A program made the translations under genes and the position numbers. Positions 1-13,513 of a stretch of DNA of 64,000 nt are shown one piece after another (the first letter of the stretch is position 1; every line of letters starts with the position of its first letter). The notes below the pieces were generated by a model. It searched no databases. It was not told the origin of the DNA and saw nothing but the letters and a program-made list of their open reading frames with translations. The DNA comes from Baylisascaris procyonis (lineage: Eukaryota > Nematoda > Chromadorea > Rhabditida > Ascarididae). The DNA is taken from the NCBI GenBank assembly GCA_037389465.1, contig JAZARR010000154.1, positions 930,001-994,000 of the forward strand, in the 5' to 3' direction.

Positions 1-326
1 GTCTTCATTCATCACTAAACAATGGTTATATCTTCAAAATTCGCTTACGTGAAAGACTGAATTGTAATTTAAAACTAAGTAATAAGAGAATAAATGTTTT
101 GCACCCAACATCACTTCATCACGTGGGAAGAAATTTCTAATATGGAGGTGCAGCCGTGTGAGCCTCTATGCAAAAATATTTCTATGAGCATTGACTAATC
201 CGCCCTCGCAGTCCCACTCTCCCCTCTTCCTCTCCCTCTCCGACACACGCATATCTCGACTGTATATAACTGAGGTGGCTCTTCTTGCACTAATGCATTT
301 GAACTTTTGCATTTGCTTTCAAACGG
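1..326. other. Flank beyond gene A 3' end
   Basis: No gene seen. It holds a CT-rich run around 210-245 and otherwise AT-rich sequence. Confidence 0.5.
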
Positions 327-332
327 TTTATT
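327..332 (-). terminator. Polyadenylation signal AATAAA of gene A
   Basis: AATAAA on the minus strand about 68 bases after the gene A stop codon. This is the right distance and direction for its 3' end. Confidence 0.7.
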
Positions 333-399
333 AACACAACATTGTTAAATTTCGGTTGCAATCATTTATGAACAGACAGAGATGTATATCGGCTTGTTC

Positions 400-546
400 T
401 CAATTTGGAGAAACTGGAGGTGCCTCCTTGAAGTGCACTAATTCAGCCATTTTTTTCGATATATTTGTCAATTCGTCCAACGATACGTATCCATCGTGAT
501 CCGCATCTAAATCACCGATTGCTTTCCGCACGTCTTCTTCCGAAAC
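400..546 (-). CDS. Gene A exon 5: EF-hand 6 and C-terminus
   Basis: 49 codons including TGA. The acceptor is CTTGCAG. The loop is [12 protein letters not shown], canonical. The chain then runs through a short amphipathic stretch to a Pro-rich end (EAPPVSPN). No KDEL/HDEL retrieval signal and no lipid or membrane anchor follows. Confidence 0.93.
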   Translation of the reverse strand, partial: VSEEDVRKAIGDLDADHDGYVSLDELTNISKKMAELVHFKEAPPVSPN

Positions 547-3259
547 CTGCAAGCAAATTTTTCAATAATCTTGTCGAACAAGAATGAACCATTGACTGAT
601 TCATAACAAGTTCTGCATGCATTTTGAGCTCAAACCATTCTGGAACCAATTCCAGTAGTAAGCTATTGCAAAGTGAGAACCGAGGGCTAACTCGCTCCAT
701 AGTTGAGTGAGATGAGGTAACCGCAACATTTAATTTCCATATTGCTCTAATTTGAATGCATCACTTTACTCGTATTGCTCGCTGAAAATTTTCACTACCT
801 CGTTTTCATTCATTTCACTCATTCTTTTACATCAAGATTACCCATCGTTTGCTTAGAAATTTTAAAGTATTTTATAGTCCTTTTAAAAGAAAATTTCTTT
901 GCCAAAACACTGTTAAACTTCTTTTGTGTAAACTTTGGACGCTTCGTAAATCTATTACTAAATACGTAAATGTGTTGATATTACTGCTACAATTATGGCG
1001 GTCGAACCGCTACCAACTTCCGCATCTTGTAAAGGTATGGAAGAGGGACCTTCGAGTTAATATTCGCAAACGCATGCACTTCTTTAATGTCCAGCTTACG
1101 ATCGGCGTTCTGATCCATAAGTGCCAATAATCGGTGTGCACTCTCCTTATCCTTCTCCGCCTGAAATTCTTCGATGCAGATGTGACAACTGAGAACAGGC
1201 GATGAAGGTTATGTATTTGCGCTAAACAAGAAGTGAATGAGCAAACAACATCTACATTCAAAGCTGCTTTTAGTTTTTGTCATATTCCTTAAAATAGAAT
1301 ATCAAGGAACCTCCAGATAGCGATCGTTTGAAAGGATTAAGCATAGTGTTTGTTTGTTGTCATTCAATTGGCTATAGAAGCAAAAAAAAGCTGAATAAAT
1401 AGCGCCTAAACACGTGTTTTCTTATGATCGCAACCGATCATAAGTCGAACAGGCTCATTATTCAAAAGACTGATTGCAAAATGCAAAACTGATTAACGAT
1501 ATCAATGGCAATTTGAAACATTTTAAATTTTGTTGAAGGTATGACAAAGTGGAATAAAAATTCATCTTGATGCGAATTATTTGCGCTAAAATTTACGAAC
1601 ATATTTCTGGCCCGAGATTGAATCAACCTTGCACATGGACAGAGAGGCATATTCATATGTACATGATGAAGCAGAATGGTGCTGTTAAAAATCAGCGAAA
1701 ATCAGTACTTTCAGCTTGAGAAGCGCGATATCTGAACGATAAGCAGTTGAAACATTGTCAACGAAACAATAAGTGCTGAAGCGTATAATAATTAACACTG
1801 AAAAAAAGATGTCAGCAACGTTACAACATAAAATCTGTAGCAAATGCTATTGTAAGAGTTGTATTGCATTGCAAATTAAGTAATATCCATAGATTCAGAT
1901 AATATTAAAACACCGAAATATGTCACGAGCAGATTTAATAATGAGTTCGCAGAAATCTGATCGCAATAACAACGCAATAGCTAATGACGTTATAAGTGAC
2001 ATACCTGTGTTTTCGGTTTGTCGTTTTCGACAACGACAGCAAATTCCTTTAGCGTAATTTGTCCATTACGATCCGTATCAGCCATTTGGAAGACACCTTC
2101 CATTATTTTCATGATGATTGGATCGCCTGAATGTTCTGCCTCTTCGCGCGTAATTACTCCATCTCCATTCGAATCAATCTCCTTAACATAACATTATATT
2201 TGTTGTTATCGCATTTATAAAAACACTTTTTTCAATGTTGCCCGTTCTCCCATCAGAAACAAGATCTTCAGGCTTTTAAGTTGAGTTGCAAAAGAATAGT
2301 GACTTCAGATTGAAATGGACGATTTCTTTAGTGTGAATATCCGCTAGATGTTATTGGATATTACCGTTGAAACATGCCAGCCAGTTACTGTGATGATTTC
2401 AGCGAAAAAATTTTGGAGCTTCTGATAGATGTGCAAACAACAGTTTATAAAAATACCCCAAGCAATCACTGAAAACTGCCTAATAACTTTCAATGAAAGA
2501 CAAGAATTAGTTTTGACGTATCAGCGATTCAAAGTATTGGAGTGACGAAAGCTGGTCAGTGCGAAGGATTCTGGGTATCACCTCGGAGCATTTTAACTGA
2601 CAGATTTGAGAAATCGTCTGATCCACGTGAGTCATGTTGCTGCAACTGATTTCCCTTCATTTTGAGAGCCATCAGGTAGGATTGGGCTAAAATTTCTGAG
2701 CAAATAGAGCGTGAACGAATTTCCTCCCCCACAGGCAATACTTCAAGCTCTCTCATACAGGTTTAGCAGTACCAATCTGTTTTTATGCGGGAATTTCAGG
2801 CGCAACGCATAAAACACATACAATAGCGACTTTTTTGTCCAAACGACGTCGCTAACGATCAAGTAATGACTTCTAAGCAGTCATTTTAACTTGTGAGTGC
2901 TCGATTACTTGCTACGAAAGCATGGGGGGAAGGAGGAGGTAGGTGAAGGATTATAGCAAAAAGAGAAATGCAGGAGGGTGAGAGACAGACATAAGTAAAA
3001 GGTGATGCGGGTTTCAGGCTGTCGCTAGATGACTAGGATTGAAAAAAGTTGCTTACAAGCAAGCACCAACCACTAACAAGATGTTCGATGAGCTGACGAT
3101 CACTGGATCGACGACTTTGCTGAAAAACACCAGCAACTTACCTTTTTTGATAAAACCATCCACAAATGTGCTCGAGCCCCGAGAGAACCTATAGGATGAT
3201 TTCGCTATTCCTGAACTGATAACCTAATCAGTGACGCTGCAGTTAACAGAGGAATGATG

Positions 3260-3344
<85 letters not shown>

Positions 3345-5460
3345 CGTATGCGTTGCTCCGAATTCCCCATCTGTGAACAATTTGTTTTGCAAAAGAAGTG
3401 AATATGGGCATTACATCGTCGGCATATATGCAGCACAAATACTCCAGTACTTTACATGCTTCATTTGCACGAAAAGAAATCAATGAAAGAAAATTGAGTT
3501 AAACCTGGAATATTTGCTCTGTTTGGCGAGCGGGATTGCGGCTCAGTTCTAATGCAACTTGTACGAATTCAGCGATACTCAGAGTTGAGTCACCGTTTTT
3601 GTCGTTCGATTGGAATAAAGTCTTCAACTTCTGATCGCTTAGGTTCGCTTCGTTCTTTTTGTGCCAACGCTCGAATTCATTGTATGTCACCTTTCCATCT
3701 CCATCCTCATCAACTTCATCGAAACGTACCACTGAACACGTAAACGTTCAGTTGTCGCAACAGGGACTAAACAAAAGGTAACAACTGACAATTGTGCATC
3801 CGTAGCATTTTACAGGAAAATTCTGGTAGTGTAGGATAGTACTGCGACTCGCAACGTTCAGGACATTCACTACTTTAACTGAATCATAAAGTGGTATATT
3901 CTTAGCTAGTGAATGCAGGACAGCACAAGATGAGATTTTCAAGCAAACAGCGGAAAAATACTGGATTCGTGTGAAACGATCTCATGTTTCAGTTGATATA
4001 TGTGTCGAAATCACTGTTTTTGCCTTTCCTACGATTCATGCAGGTGGGCAACGATGCATCGCCAAAAGCACAATATTTAAGCAATAATATTACTGTTCTG
4101 ACAATTCAGTAGTCTAAAGTATCTAACGATTTATGAAAAAAGGAAGCGATAACAAAAAAGATAAAGGTGAAATGAGAGAAAGAATGACAATTGTTTTCGC
4201 GCAGCAATAAACTCGCTCAAATTTATGCAAAAAAGGAGTGAAAGAGGAGTAGAGAATAGACTTCTTCTAAGAAATGGAACCAATTTACAACCACATCCTT
4301 TTTTGTGAAAAAACACGCAATTGGAGTGGTTTTTCTTTTGGGTCCATCCATCTGCAGGCTTTTTGGCTCTGAGCAGTGGGAACGCATTGTCGCTTCTATT
4401 TGAATGAAAGGCGCACAATGGGCAATCACATCAATCCTCTATGTCCGATAATTCAAAGGAACTATTGATGCTGTGCAGGTTCTTTGGAAGTCCTTCATTC
4501 GAAAGTAAACGTTAGAAGGGGACTTTCATCTTTTTGGTCTGTTAGAAAGAAGTTTGATGGAGAATTTAAAGTTCCTTGTAAGCTATGATCGTTTTCTTTT
4601 ATGTATTTTATTTTTCTCACGTCCTTGCATCTTTCACATTTTCTTATTGCACATAACAGGCGTTACCGAGCTATTGTATTCATGTTGGTCTATTGTGGTG
4701 TATGCATGTAGTGTGTGTATATCCTTCTATATGCATACCTTCCTTGCACCTCTAACCAACTAAGCACGAAGTTAAAGGTAGGAAGTTGGTGTGTAAAATG
4801 CACATCGCAGCCTTTATCTCTCTCTCCACTTCGATCAGTTAAATTCAAAAGAAGTTATGAACATTTAACTGCGAAAAGTTTTCACTCCTTTTACACTGAT
4901 CATGTCATCAAGAACAAAACTTTTTGTGAAGGATTCGCAAATACGGTTTGGCTGATTCGACCTGAATATCTGAGTAAATTATTTCATAAACCTATTATTT
5001 TTAAAAACTTATTGAAGGTGGCTGGCGATGAAAAGGGAATGGAAAATAGCGAATCGTGCCAACCTCTTTGAAACTCCTCTTCGCTTCTTTTTTCTCAACG
5101 TTGAATAATTTTCGAGGCATAAGGTTGTAAATTGAGGTCGAGACCATTAGAGGAATAATTCTCTCATGCGGTCTTCAAAAAACATTTTTCACAGCTTCAA
5201 ACTTGATGGCAAATAGTTAATTAGGTTGGTATCAAAGTGCTTAAATATATTTGAATTTTCTCGTCGGATCTCTTCTATAGGATACGGACACTTTAAAAAA
5301 CTCTCTTCCCTTCTTGATCTGAAATCATATGTATGAGCTTGAACTCAGTTAATCGAAGTCGGCTTATACCGTTGTCTTCTCCACTTTTCCGTGCATCCAC
5401 TGCGAGGCAAACGCATACCAAAGCGCATCCAACCAGCGATTTCAGCATCTGCAAATTCAT
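400..5460 (-). CDS. Gene A: secreted/luminal protein with six EF-hands (CREC-like), 5 exons
   Basis: The exons, in transcript order, are 5460-5370, 3731-3505, 2181-2005, 1160-1050 and 546-400 (TGA). All introns are GT-AG and phases agree (1,0,0,0), giving 250 residues. A signal peptide is followed by EF-hand loops starting at Asp38, Asp74, Asp109, Asp141, Asp181 and Asp216. All six keep acidic or Asn ligands at loop positions 1, 3 and 5 and Glu at 12; loops 2 and 5 have Ser and Arg in place of Gly at position 6. Six EF-hands behind a signal peptide is the layout of the CREC family (reticulocalbin, calumenin, Cab45), which binds calcium in the secretory pathway. This protein is shorter than the usual 310-340 residues and ends PPVSPN, with no HDEL-type retention signal, so secretion is as likely as ER residence. 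The mature protein has no cysteine. A second in-frame ATG at 5448 directly follows TTGCAG and may be the real start (246 residues). The exon structure is firm; the family assignment is inference. Confidence 0.9.
1050..1160 (-). CDS. Gene A exon 4: EF-hand 5
   Basis: 37 codons, phase 0 at both ends, acceptor TTTCAG. The loop is [12 protein letters not shown]: all ligand positions are kept but Arg replaces the position-6 Gly, which may weaken binding. The donor AAG|GTCCCT is poor beyond GT. It was chosen because the joined reading NINSK|VSEEDV restores normal EF-hand pair spacing (35 residues to loop 6); reading through continues open but loses that spacing. Confidence 0.87.
2005..2181 (-). CDS. 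Gene A exon 3: EF-hands 3 and 4
   Basis: 59 codons in phase 0 at both ends. Loop 3 is [12 protein letters not shown] and loop 4 is [12 protein letters not shown], both canonical, spaced 32 residues apart. The acceptor is GTTAAG, not the usual TTNCAG; the donor is CAG|GTATGT. Confidence 0.93.
3262..3341. repeat. (TA)n microsatellite, about 40 units
   Basis: Uninterrupted TA dinucleotides inside gene A intron 2. The Ile-Tyr repeat ORFs read from it are artefacts. It is likely length-polymorphic and prone to cruciform formation. Confidence 0.97.
3505..3731 (-). CDS. Gene A exon 2: EF-hands 1 and 2
   Basis: The acceptor is GTTCAG, and two bases complete the split Val codon from exon 1. The 75 further codons hold loop 1 ([12 protein letters not shown], canonical) and loop 2 ([12 protein letters not shown], Ser at position 6). 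The exon ends ...TEQIFQ|, with donor CAG|GTTTAA, two residues before the first Asp of EF-hand 3. Confidence 0.93.
5370..5460 (-). CDS. Gene A exon 1: signal peptide
   Basis: Encodes 30 residues plus one base (phase 1). From the second Met the peptide runs [19 protein letters not shown], a textbook signal peptide: Lys near the start, a hydrophobic core, and Val/Ala at -3/-1. The donor is G|GTATAAG. The second ATG (5448-5446) is preceded directly by GAATTTGCAG, so a trans-spliced or 5'UTR-spliced transcript would begin exactly there and lose the first four codons. Confidence 0.82.
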
Positions 5461-8400
5461 CCCACTATTACTCGCAGTAAGCCGTACAACGCATAATGCC
5501 GAATGGGACTTTTAGTTCGCGATTAAAATACATAACGATTAATCGAATAGCTGAGTGTGTTGTTCAGTTTGAATTCCTCCTAATTACTAGAATTCAATTC
5601 TTATATTAATTAAAATTGCCGAAATTCTATATCGTTTGAATGACTCAAACATATCAAGTATTTCATTGCTTACAACTGTAAAGTCGCTCAGTGAACTGAT
5701 TCGAGCAATTATCTTTAATATATAAAAATGCCTGAAGTTTTTCACTATGAAACTATTGCATCGAACTTAAATCACCAAAACTCTACTATTTTATGCATTA
5801 TGATGCCATTCGATGTGAAGAACATCACTGCATCAATCAGGTAGAAATTCTATTTTTATCTTATGCTTTCAATGCATCACATTGAAATGAGGAGACAAAT
5901 TCTCTGTTATTCTTTATCTAATAAGCAAGGAAAAAGTGGATGAATAGGAAACGAGAGAAATGCATATTGTATAACAACTTATATATTTGTAAATTTACAG
6001 AATTCAATACAAGAAGTACTTTCGCGAACACATTTTCATATCTCTAATGGTTATTAAAGATTTATAAGGTGTGCTTATTTGTGTTATCGCATTTTACCAT
6101 CAACAGGACAACGAATGCAAGTTAGTGAACGCAAAGCGATAAAGACGACACCATTGAGACGGCGATGAATAATTATGCTCTAACACATCATAAAAGAAGG
6201 TTAATACCATGTTGGACATTAAGAGTCATGCAATAGGAAATGCAATCCAATGAAGTGATATGGGAATGGACTTACGGAATTATGAACAAATAAAAGAGTT
6301 TATGATGATACGAAAGCGTGAAGTGCAAGACATCATTTCGTTTGAACAGGTGATCATGTACAGCGGTTGAGACTACTTGGCAACTTTCAGTAATGTTCGC
6401 CTAAATGGCTACTGCTATGAAAAATGCACGAATGGTTACTGATAATTGAAATTACTGGTAAAAATTTGTGAGGAAACAAAAAATTGTTTCTCATCACTAA
6501 GCAAGTATAAATATGCCAATTACATTTCTCGTTCATTGTATTATTGTTCGGTCATGAGGGCGGAAAAAAATTCATAATGTCTAGCAGTACTAGAAACGTG
6601 TTTTCATGACGAAAATCATTCAAAAAATTGATTTATTTCATTTAATTGGTACGTATTTCTTTAGCACTATTCAAAAAATTCTTCCAAAAATTCCAACGTA
6701 TCATTTATTTCTGACAAAATTGTGAATATCATTGAAAAAGCATAATGGTTAGAAATGCTTTCAACTTTATAGGTTGCTCAGTAGCATCACAGCACAAATC
6801 AACTTATAAAATATGTTAAATAATAGCAGAGAAATTGGAAATACCATGCACATTCTGGTGGATATTTTAGTAGCCGAGTAGCAACATCGACCTTGAGAAG
6901 TTGTCAATAATTTAGTGAACAATATAAGCAAATGATGGGAGTATGAAAGAAACTCATACATCAGCACATTCATTTATCAGTTCAACGTTATTGCAACTTC
7001 TACTAGATATCAAACAGACAGGTTGCCTGCAGAGACATAACAATGAATGCCCAATGAGATGAATCGTGCAAGAGCGTTCATGACAACAGTTAGCCTCATT
7101 CGATTATTCATAAAGCTTGAGATAACACGCGACGGAGCACTGCAAACACTGGTCACTAACGTAGAATGACCATGATTCAACTTTAATAATGGTTGAAACT
7201 GATGTCGAAAGAAGCAACACCATTTTGAAGGCAGAAAACGCATAAAAAGAAACACGTTGCCTTTGGCAATGAATGACAAGAATAACGCACGAAGAAGAAT
7301 GCCAATGTACTGCATATACGCATTAAAGCATTCACTTAGAAAATGTTCTCTCAAAAAAACTTGCATTGCGGCAAGATTGCACACTAATAGAAAATTCGAT
7401 AAACCGGTGCTTCAAATCGGATAGAATCGTGAAGAAATTCGTATTCAGTGATGTGATGGGATACGCAAAAACCAGCTTCGCATCGTGCGTTACAACTTCA
7501 CAACCGGTTGATGTGCACACATTCTCAGCAATTCATTCGTACCTCGTATTCGAAGGCGGTGATTTCCCCTCCTCTGAGTTGCAAGTATTTCCATATCCTG
7601 AGACAGCGCTATTTTGGACCCTTTGACATGTTGTGATCCTTCATCCCTACTGTTCACTATACTCAAAGCATCGAATGAAATTGATCACTGAAATATAAAT
7701 AAACGCATATCCAAAGGCGCTCAAAGAGATTGCCAAATAATATGAAAAAGCTGTAAAGCATGACCGCAAAAATAAAGGTACAGCTGAAGATATGAAAGTT
7801 ATTCAAAATATGCAACTCTTACCCACACCACATATAAGTAATACACTCACGCAACACTTAGTGCATAAAGTGAGTGCATCATATCACCCTTGCGAGTACT
7901 CTGTTCATTCTTTTCAAACACTATGTAAGCACTTTCTCCCTTAACATAATAACATCTTCATCTCGCATAAAGGCGTCAGATGATTGAAGCAGCCATATTC
8001 TATAAAGAATTTTTTGCATAAGAGAAATGAATATATCTAAATGGACATATGCAACACAGTGATGAATGTGCACAACGTACGCCTTATAATCATGAAAAAG
8101 TCAGTTGTAAACTGTGCGGCTCGCAAAGATGGAATTTTTCTAAAAGTCATATGCCAAAATACAAACGTGCAGCTTGCAACTTGGAACTTTTGGAATTTCA
8201 GAAATGAAAGCGAGAACTTCAGCGTTTTCACATATTTTGACATCAAACAAATGAGCGGCTGATCGACAGCTGATGTTAGAAATTCATAATGCGTTTGTTC
8301 ACTTATGGCAGTGGAATCAATGCAGTTGAAAATGATAAGCTCATTTAGTCAGCTATTCTTTGCTCTATATGAACTTCATGATCCTTTCATCAAAAGTTTT

Positions 8401-11400
8401 GAAATTCATCACTAACCGCTTATATAGGCGGATCTTCATGCTGGATCCATGGATTGCACTGAGCGGAACAAGCCGTTCAACTCGGAGAAGTGATCATTGC
8501 CTTTTTGAAGTGTGCGCATGACACGACATCAGTGTAAGCATATCCAACATTTTTTGTGCATCCTCAGTAAAGCGTCTCAAATTTCACTTAACAATTTGTT
8601 AAAATTTGCACAATTGGTGCGAAAACAATATTTCCCGTCTTCCATAAACTGTGTTTATCCTAGATCCCTCCTCTTCCGGTATTTCACCTCATTTTCAGCA
8701 CAACAAAAAATAGATGCGCTACGTTTAGTCTCATGCTCCTAAAAGCATCTAGAATGACATCCATATTAGTGCGCTGCTTGCATCTAATACAGCGCTTCAA
8801 AAACTACTGACGATCTGCACTACTCGGGTATAAAGCATGTCATGCCTTGATGAAGAACTGCAAGGGAGATTGTGGGATTGTATTCACTGCTCCTCTCCCT
8901 ACTCTCGAAAGGAACAGACGAGGGAAATTAAGCTAAGATTGCTCTCCAATCGCAAAGTGGAATATCTTGTGCAGTGCACTACATTGCAAAGTATCGTTGT
9001 ACGAGCAATCCAGAGTAAGCTGGTGTGACCTGTATTAAACTAGTCTTCTTGTTCTGCTATTTTTGGCGACGTCACGCAGGATTACTCAATTTATTTTTAA
9101 AACCGAAACTTACCTGTATTTCGAAGGCGTAAACATAAGATGCTTGCTTATTTGTTCAACCTCTGTGAATGCTTTCTCTCAAAATTACCGCTCAAACGTT
9201 CTTGTACGTTCTATAGACCTTAAATTTCATTCTATAAGGACTGGATTTCCATCATCTCCTTTGAATCGCGTTTTTAATTGAACGAGACATCAGAAAAATA
9301 TTCTACGTTGTGATAACTGTTACGTTGTTGTTGCATTTTCATCGTCGTCCTCACTGGTTTCAATCCCATAACAACGGAGATGAATGAAGCCACTGAGGTA
9401 AAGAAACCGCTTTGCAGGTGTCTAATAGGTCACTACAACAGAACACCTCAACCATTTTTAGCGTTGCAATAAGGAACTGACGGCTTCTCCAAAATGTGGT
9501 TTCTGACAAACTCTGAACAGTCGTTATATGCCTCATGGCTCAGGGTTCGTCTATAACACGTCGGCGGGACGCTGTGCACAACGAGTTCCTGCGTACCATT
9601 TTATGTTAGACGCAAAAATGGATTAAATGTCGATTCGGTGAAGCCTTGTTCAACGAAGACTCTGATACGCCGGATTTCAACACCTTTTGAAGTTGAACGA
9701 TGCGAGATGGAAATGATGACAAACAAGCTTCAAAAACTCTGTTGACACAAAGGGAAATATTAGAACAAGAATACATTTAATCAGTTCCGCAATATATAGT
9801 AAAAAGTTTTTCCTCTAGTACAAACATTTTTTTTAAAATGGTTTTTCATGCATCACTTTTTAAACGATATGTTGAGACGTTGGTTGGGTTGGGAAGAAGA
9901 GAAGATGGAGACATGGACGACGTGCTGGAAAATGAGGGGAGTAGGGCATTTGGAGGATTCTTTCTCATTTCAGCTAACCATCAAGGAATGCTTAAGCTCC
10001 TTCTCTGCTCTTGTCCTTTGCTGTTCTCCAGGCAGCGAGATGCCAAATTTCAAATTCTAAAATCTTGAGTGCAGGGAACGTAACTTCTCGTGAATATTGG
10101 TTAAAACCAAACGTTTTTTCTCAAACACTTTTATCTGCAATATAAAGTACTGATTTTATTCTAAAAAATAATTGAGCTTTTAGAATTCTTCGTGATGTGT
10201 GTTGTAGAATTAAGGGTGAAGAATGGACATTGGGGCTTCTGAGGATGACAATTTATTTATAGGTAGCACTAACCAATGTGAGCATGTAGGATATAATTAG
10301 CTTATACCGTCTTAACGATTCAAATGGAAAAGATGGAAGTCTCATTCATGATCCTCACTCGGAGAATAATAAATTGTTTCGATCTACAACATCTTTTTGA
10401 TAACCATCCAAGCTGTGAAATGGGATTGCTGCAGTTGAAAAAGTTGCAACCACTTCTTTTTTTATCACTTCCGCTTATTTGAAACCGAACTGGGCCCCTT
10501 CGTTAAATAGAACATTTCATCGAAAGGCTCATCTCTCGCATTCTGTCGGATTTCTCTCAATCTTTTCCAACCACTTTCAAATAGCATCCTCTTCAACACT
10601 CTCTATGTCACCTTACCTTTGAGTTTTTACGCAGAGTTTCATTAAACAATTTCAAACTCCGTTTTATTCAAAAACCATTTCTGTTAGTGGCGTATTGCCA
10701 GTTTCATAATTTTCTTCCAGTTTCGACATATTAATGGTTTTCATTTTGTTAGGACGGTAAAATTTGAAAGAACTCACAAAATTGTTTCTACGCTTCTCGT
10801 TAGGGTGAGCGGAATAAGTCTTCACTCTAGAAGCTTTTGGTTCCATACGGTAATCTTATTTCCCGTTGCGAGTTCTTCAAAATATCCTTGATTTCTAGGA
10901 TAATTTTAACAGCGCCACCAATATCAACTGATCGATCGCACAACACGAAACAGTTTTTTTTGCATGGGAGCAAGCTTTAAATTTACGTATTCATAGCAGC
11001 TTAGTCGATCCAAGCACGTGTCATTTGGGCATGCAAACCGATGAAGCCAAGGTTTTTTTTGATATCCCACTTTTATCTAGGCCATTGTTCCACCTCTTTG
11101 AAGCAATTCGAAAGAGGCGCTTGAATGGCAACAACTGCTACAAACGATTGGCAACAAGGTGCAAATCTAGGGAATAGGGCGAAATCGTAACTCGACCATT
11201 CAGATAGATCAGAAATGTCTAAGGATTTTCTCCTCATTTGCGTAAAGAGACAATGAAGTTATGCTTTGAGAATAATGGCAAATTTCCATGGCTTACGGGG
11301 GTGCTGAACCACGAAAAAACGCTTCATCTCGAAGCTTCATAAAAGTCACAAAAAATCATTTACGTGCTCTGCAAGAGGATCTCTTCTTTAATATCAGCTA

Positions 11401-12386
11401 AGCGAAAATAGGCGGAACGCTTCCAGTGGGCTACCCAAAGGTTCATATAGCGTCCTTGAGTTAAATTTTCGGCGTAGCAAGATCGCAAAAACATTCTGCT
11501 GAACAATGAGAACATTGTACATTTGCAGTGATTCGCATTTTCACTCATCGACGGATTCAATGTTGCGGCATCAAGATCAATCTTGTTGAAGTACTTTGAA
11601 ATCTATTGCGCTTTCTTTCCGCTTTGTGGGAAAATGTTTCACTACATTGTTGACTCTTCTGAGATGAAAGCAATTCGTGCTAGATTCGGCTATCATTTAG
11701 CAGTGGGTGATCAATATACTTGCTCAGCTAGTATTGTTCTAGCGAGACAGGTTTTGATCTTAGCTGATAGACGCACTGCTTCCAGGCTAATCCTAGCCTA
11801 TTGCAGGCTATGCGCACGATTTCATGGAAGGAAATAGAACCACTAATCATATTTCAGATTTATGTGGCCCCTCTCCCACTCCTGCCTCACCCAGCAATGC
11901 ATTTGTTACGAGGTCTTCCTCGCGCCATGGAGACGTTGTCTCAATATGGCACTTTTACAGGATGAGAGTGTACCCAAATTATTCATACGATGTGCCATAA
12001 TTCTAGCTGCTTGAATGAATGGTTGAGGATTGCTATAGAATTTTTGTGTTGCTGCTTATTTGTTTGAGAGCTGTCAACTGCGAATTCTGTAATTCGCTTC
12101 AAATTTGAAATGCTAATTCATCGCGAGTTTCATAAGTGCCTCAACTATGACAACATACTCATATTTGCTCATTTCGGCCTCTGCCTGTTTGTTCCTTGTT
12201 CGCCTCAATCCATCCATCCCCGTATTCTCATTTCTCTATGCTGATCCTCCCTTTTCCTGTCCCTCTTCAGTGAACAGGCAATGGCAGTATGGAGATCTCT
12301 TCGGAAAATTTCTAGCCCTTCTCGTCAAATAAGATACGGGTTGCGGATGGAAGAGTCATTTAAGAGAGGAGAAGAAGGAGATGAAG
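5461..12386. other. Intergenic region, left part, between the divergent genes
   Basis: AT-rich sequence that must contain any gene A promoter. I found no ORF with exon-like ends or recognisable product. ORFs such as 7366-7626 (+), 7384-7010 (-), 9838-10068 (+) and 11583-11837 (+) are short, lack family features and are best treated as chance. No TATA box or other core promoter was assigned with confidence. Confidence 0.5.
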
Positions 12387-12446
12387 GAGGGTGGGGTGGA
12401 GCAGAGGGGCGGGGTGGGGGAGGGGGAGGTGGTGGGGGTGGGGGGA
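12387..12446 (+). repeat. G-rich tract with G-quadruplex potential
   Basis: About eight G-runs of three to six bases separated by one to four bases, far above the local composition. On the opposite strand it reads as a poly-proline ORF (12528-12325), which I take to be an artefact of the tract. Confidence 0.8.
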
Positions 12447-13513
12447 TAAGAAGTGGAGAGGAAGCAAGCGAACAGAATTTCACTACGAGCGGAGGATCTG
12501 GTACCTGCGATGTGCCTGCCAGCCCCATTGCACGCTCTTGTTTCGAAACGATGTTATGTTCCGTTCTAGTGATTACCTACATTTCCCGATCGTCTTGCAT
12601 ATTTGCTACATTTGTGCTGCGCACGTGCAGTTGAGGAGGTCGTTGATGATCGAGAAGGTTTGTGTCATGTTCACAGTGTTTCGTTCTTCCTTGCTGCAAG
12701 GATATCAGTCTTCTGGTTCCACTTGGAGCTTTTGGTGCTATGAAATTTTCTTCTGTAATTCCGCTACATTCTTGAAAAAGTCACCCGTTCATTCCTTTCC
12801 GGTATTTCTTGCAAACCGAGAAAATTTTCATACAGCTTGAAAAAATTCGCATCAGTTGTAAAAAAAAGCGCGATATTTAAAAAAAAAAAGGTTTTCGGCA
12901 TAGCGTTATGTTTCTCAGCATCCTGAGCAAAACAAACTAGATTTTCTTTCAAAGTTTCTCGGGCCAATGGACGTCTTGAGTGCGTGAAGTCAGCCGTCTC
13001 TTCATCTGCATGCGAACAACATACCCATAAGCCAATAGATAAGATTTGGAAAACGGAAAAGGAAGAACGATCAGTATTAATCCTTATGATCTATGCCTTC
13101 TAAGCCCTTCGTATTACCTATAATGCACCTAGAAAACCCAGCTGACTAAACCAAAACTCTTTGTGTAGAAGAAAACGTTAACGCATTATGGCAAATTCTA
13201 TCGTATGGAGAGACAGACGTGAAGCTTAATTTTTGGTGGGATCAAAGAAAGTGGATAAAACTTGGAAGCGGACCTAAGTAGTCGAACAAGTTTTCATTCA
13301 CCCATAAGGGTCTTCATTAAGTCTTTTTGCGATGCAAGGAAATGTGTTGATCTCTATGCGGATGATTAGATTTAAAAAGTGTTTTGAGGCTTTTTGAGAG
13401 AAAGAGCAAGGAACCGTTTACGATTACCGTATGCCAAATGAAGCTGATGGTACTTTGTTATCGATAAAGAAGAACTTTTCTCAATATGCGAAGATTATTT
13501 TAATTTGTTTGTG
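12447..13513. other. Intergenic, nothing supported
   Basis: Contains A-runs near 12860-12890 and overlapping small ORFs with no recognisable domain. No gene seen. Confidence 0.5.

Larger units (their letters stand above)
547..5369 (-). other. Introns of gene A
   Basis: The introns are 547-1049, 1161-2004, 2182-3504 and 3732-5369. I see no further exons in phase in any of them. Intron 2 (2182-3504) carries the TA microsatellite at 3262-3341 and a short G-rich run near 2923-2951. The small ORFs in these introns have no coding character. Confidence 0.6.

Noticed and set aside
3205..3483. ORFs with long Ile-Tyr repeats (also 28177-28434)
   Set aside because: They are translations of TA microsatellites.
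12281..12840. Gly-rich and poly-Pro ORFs around the G-rich tract
   Set aside because: The low-complexity part comes from the G-tract; the remainder has no coding signs or splice ends.
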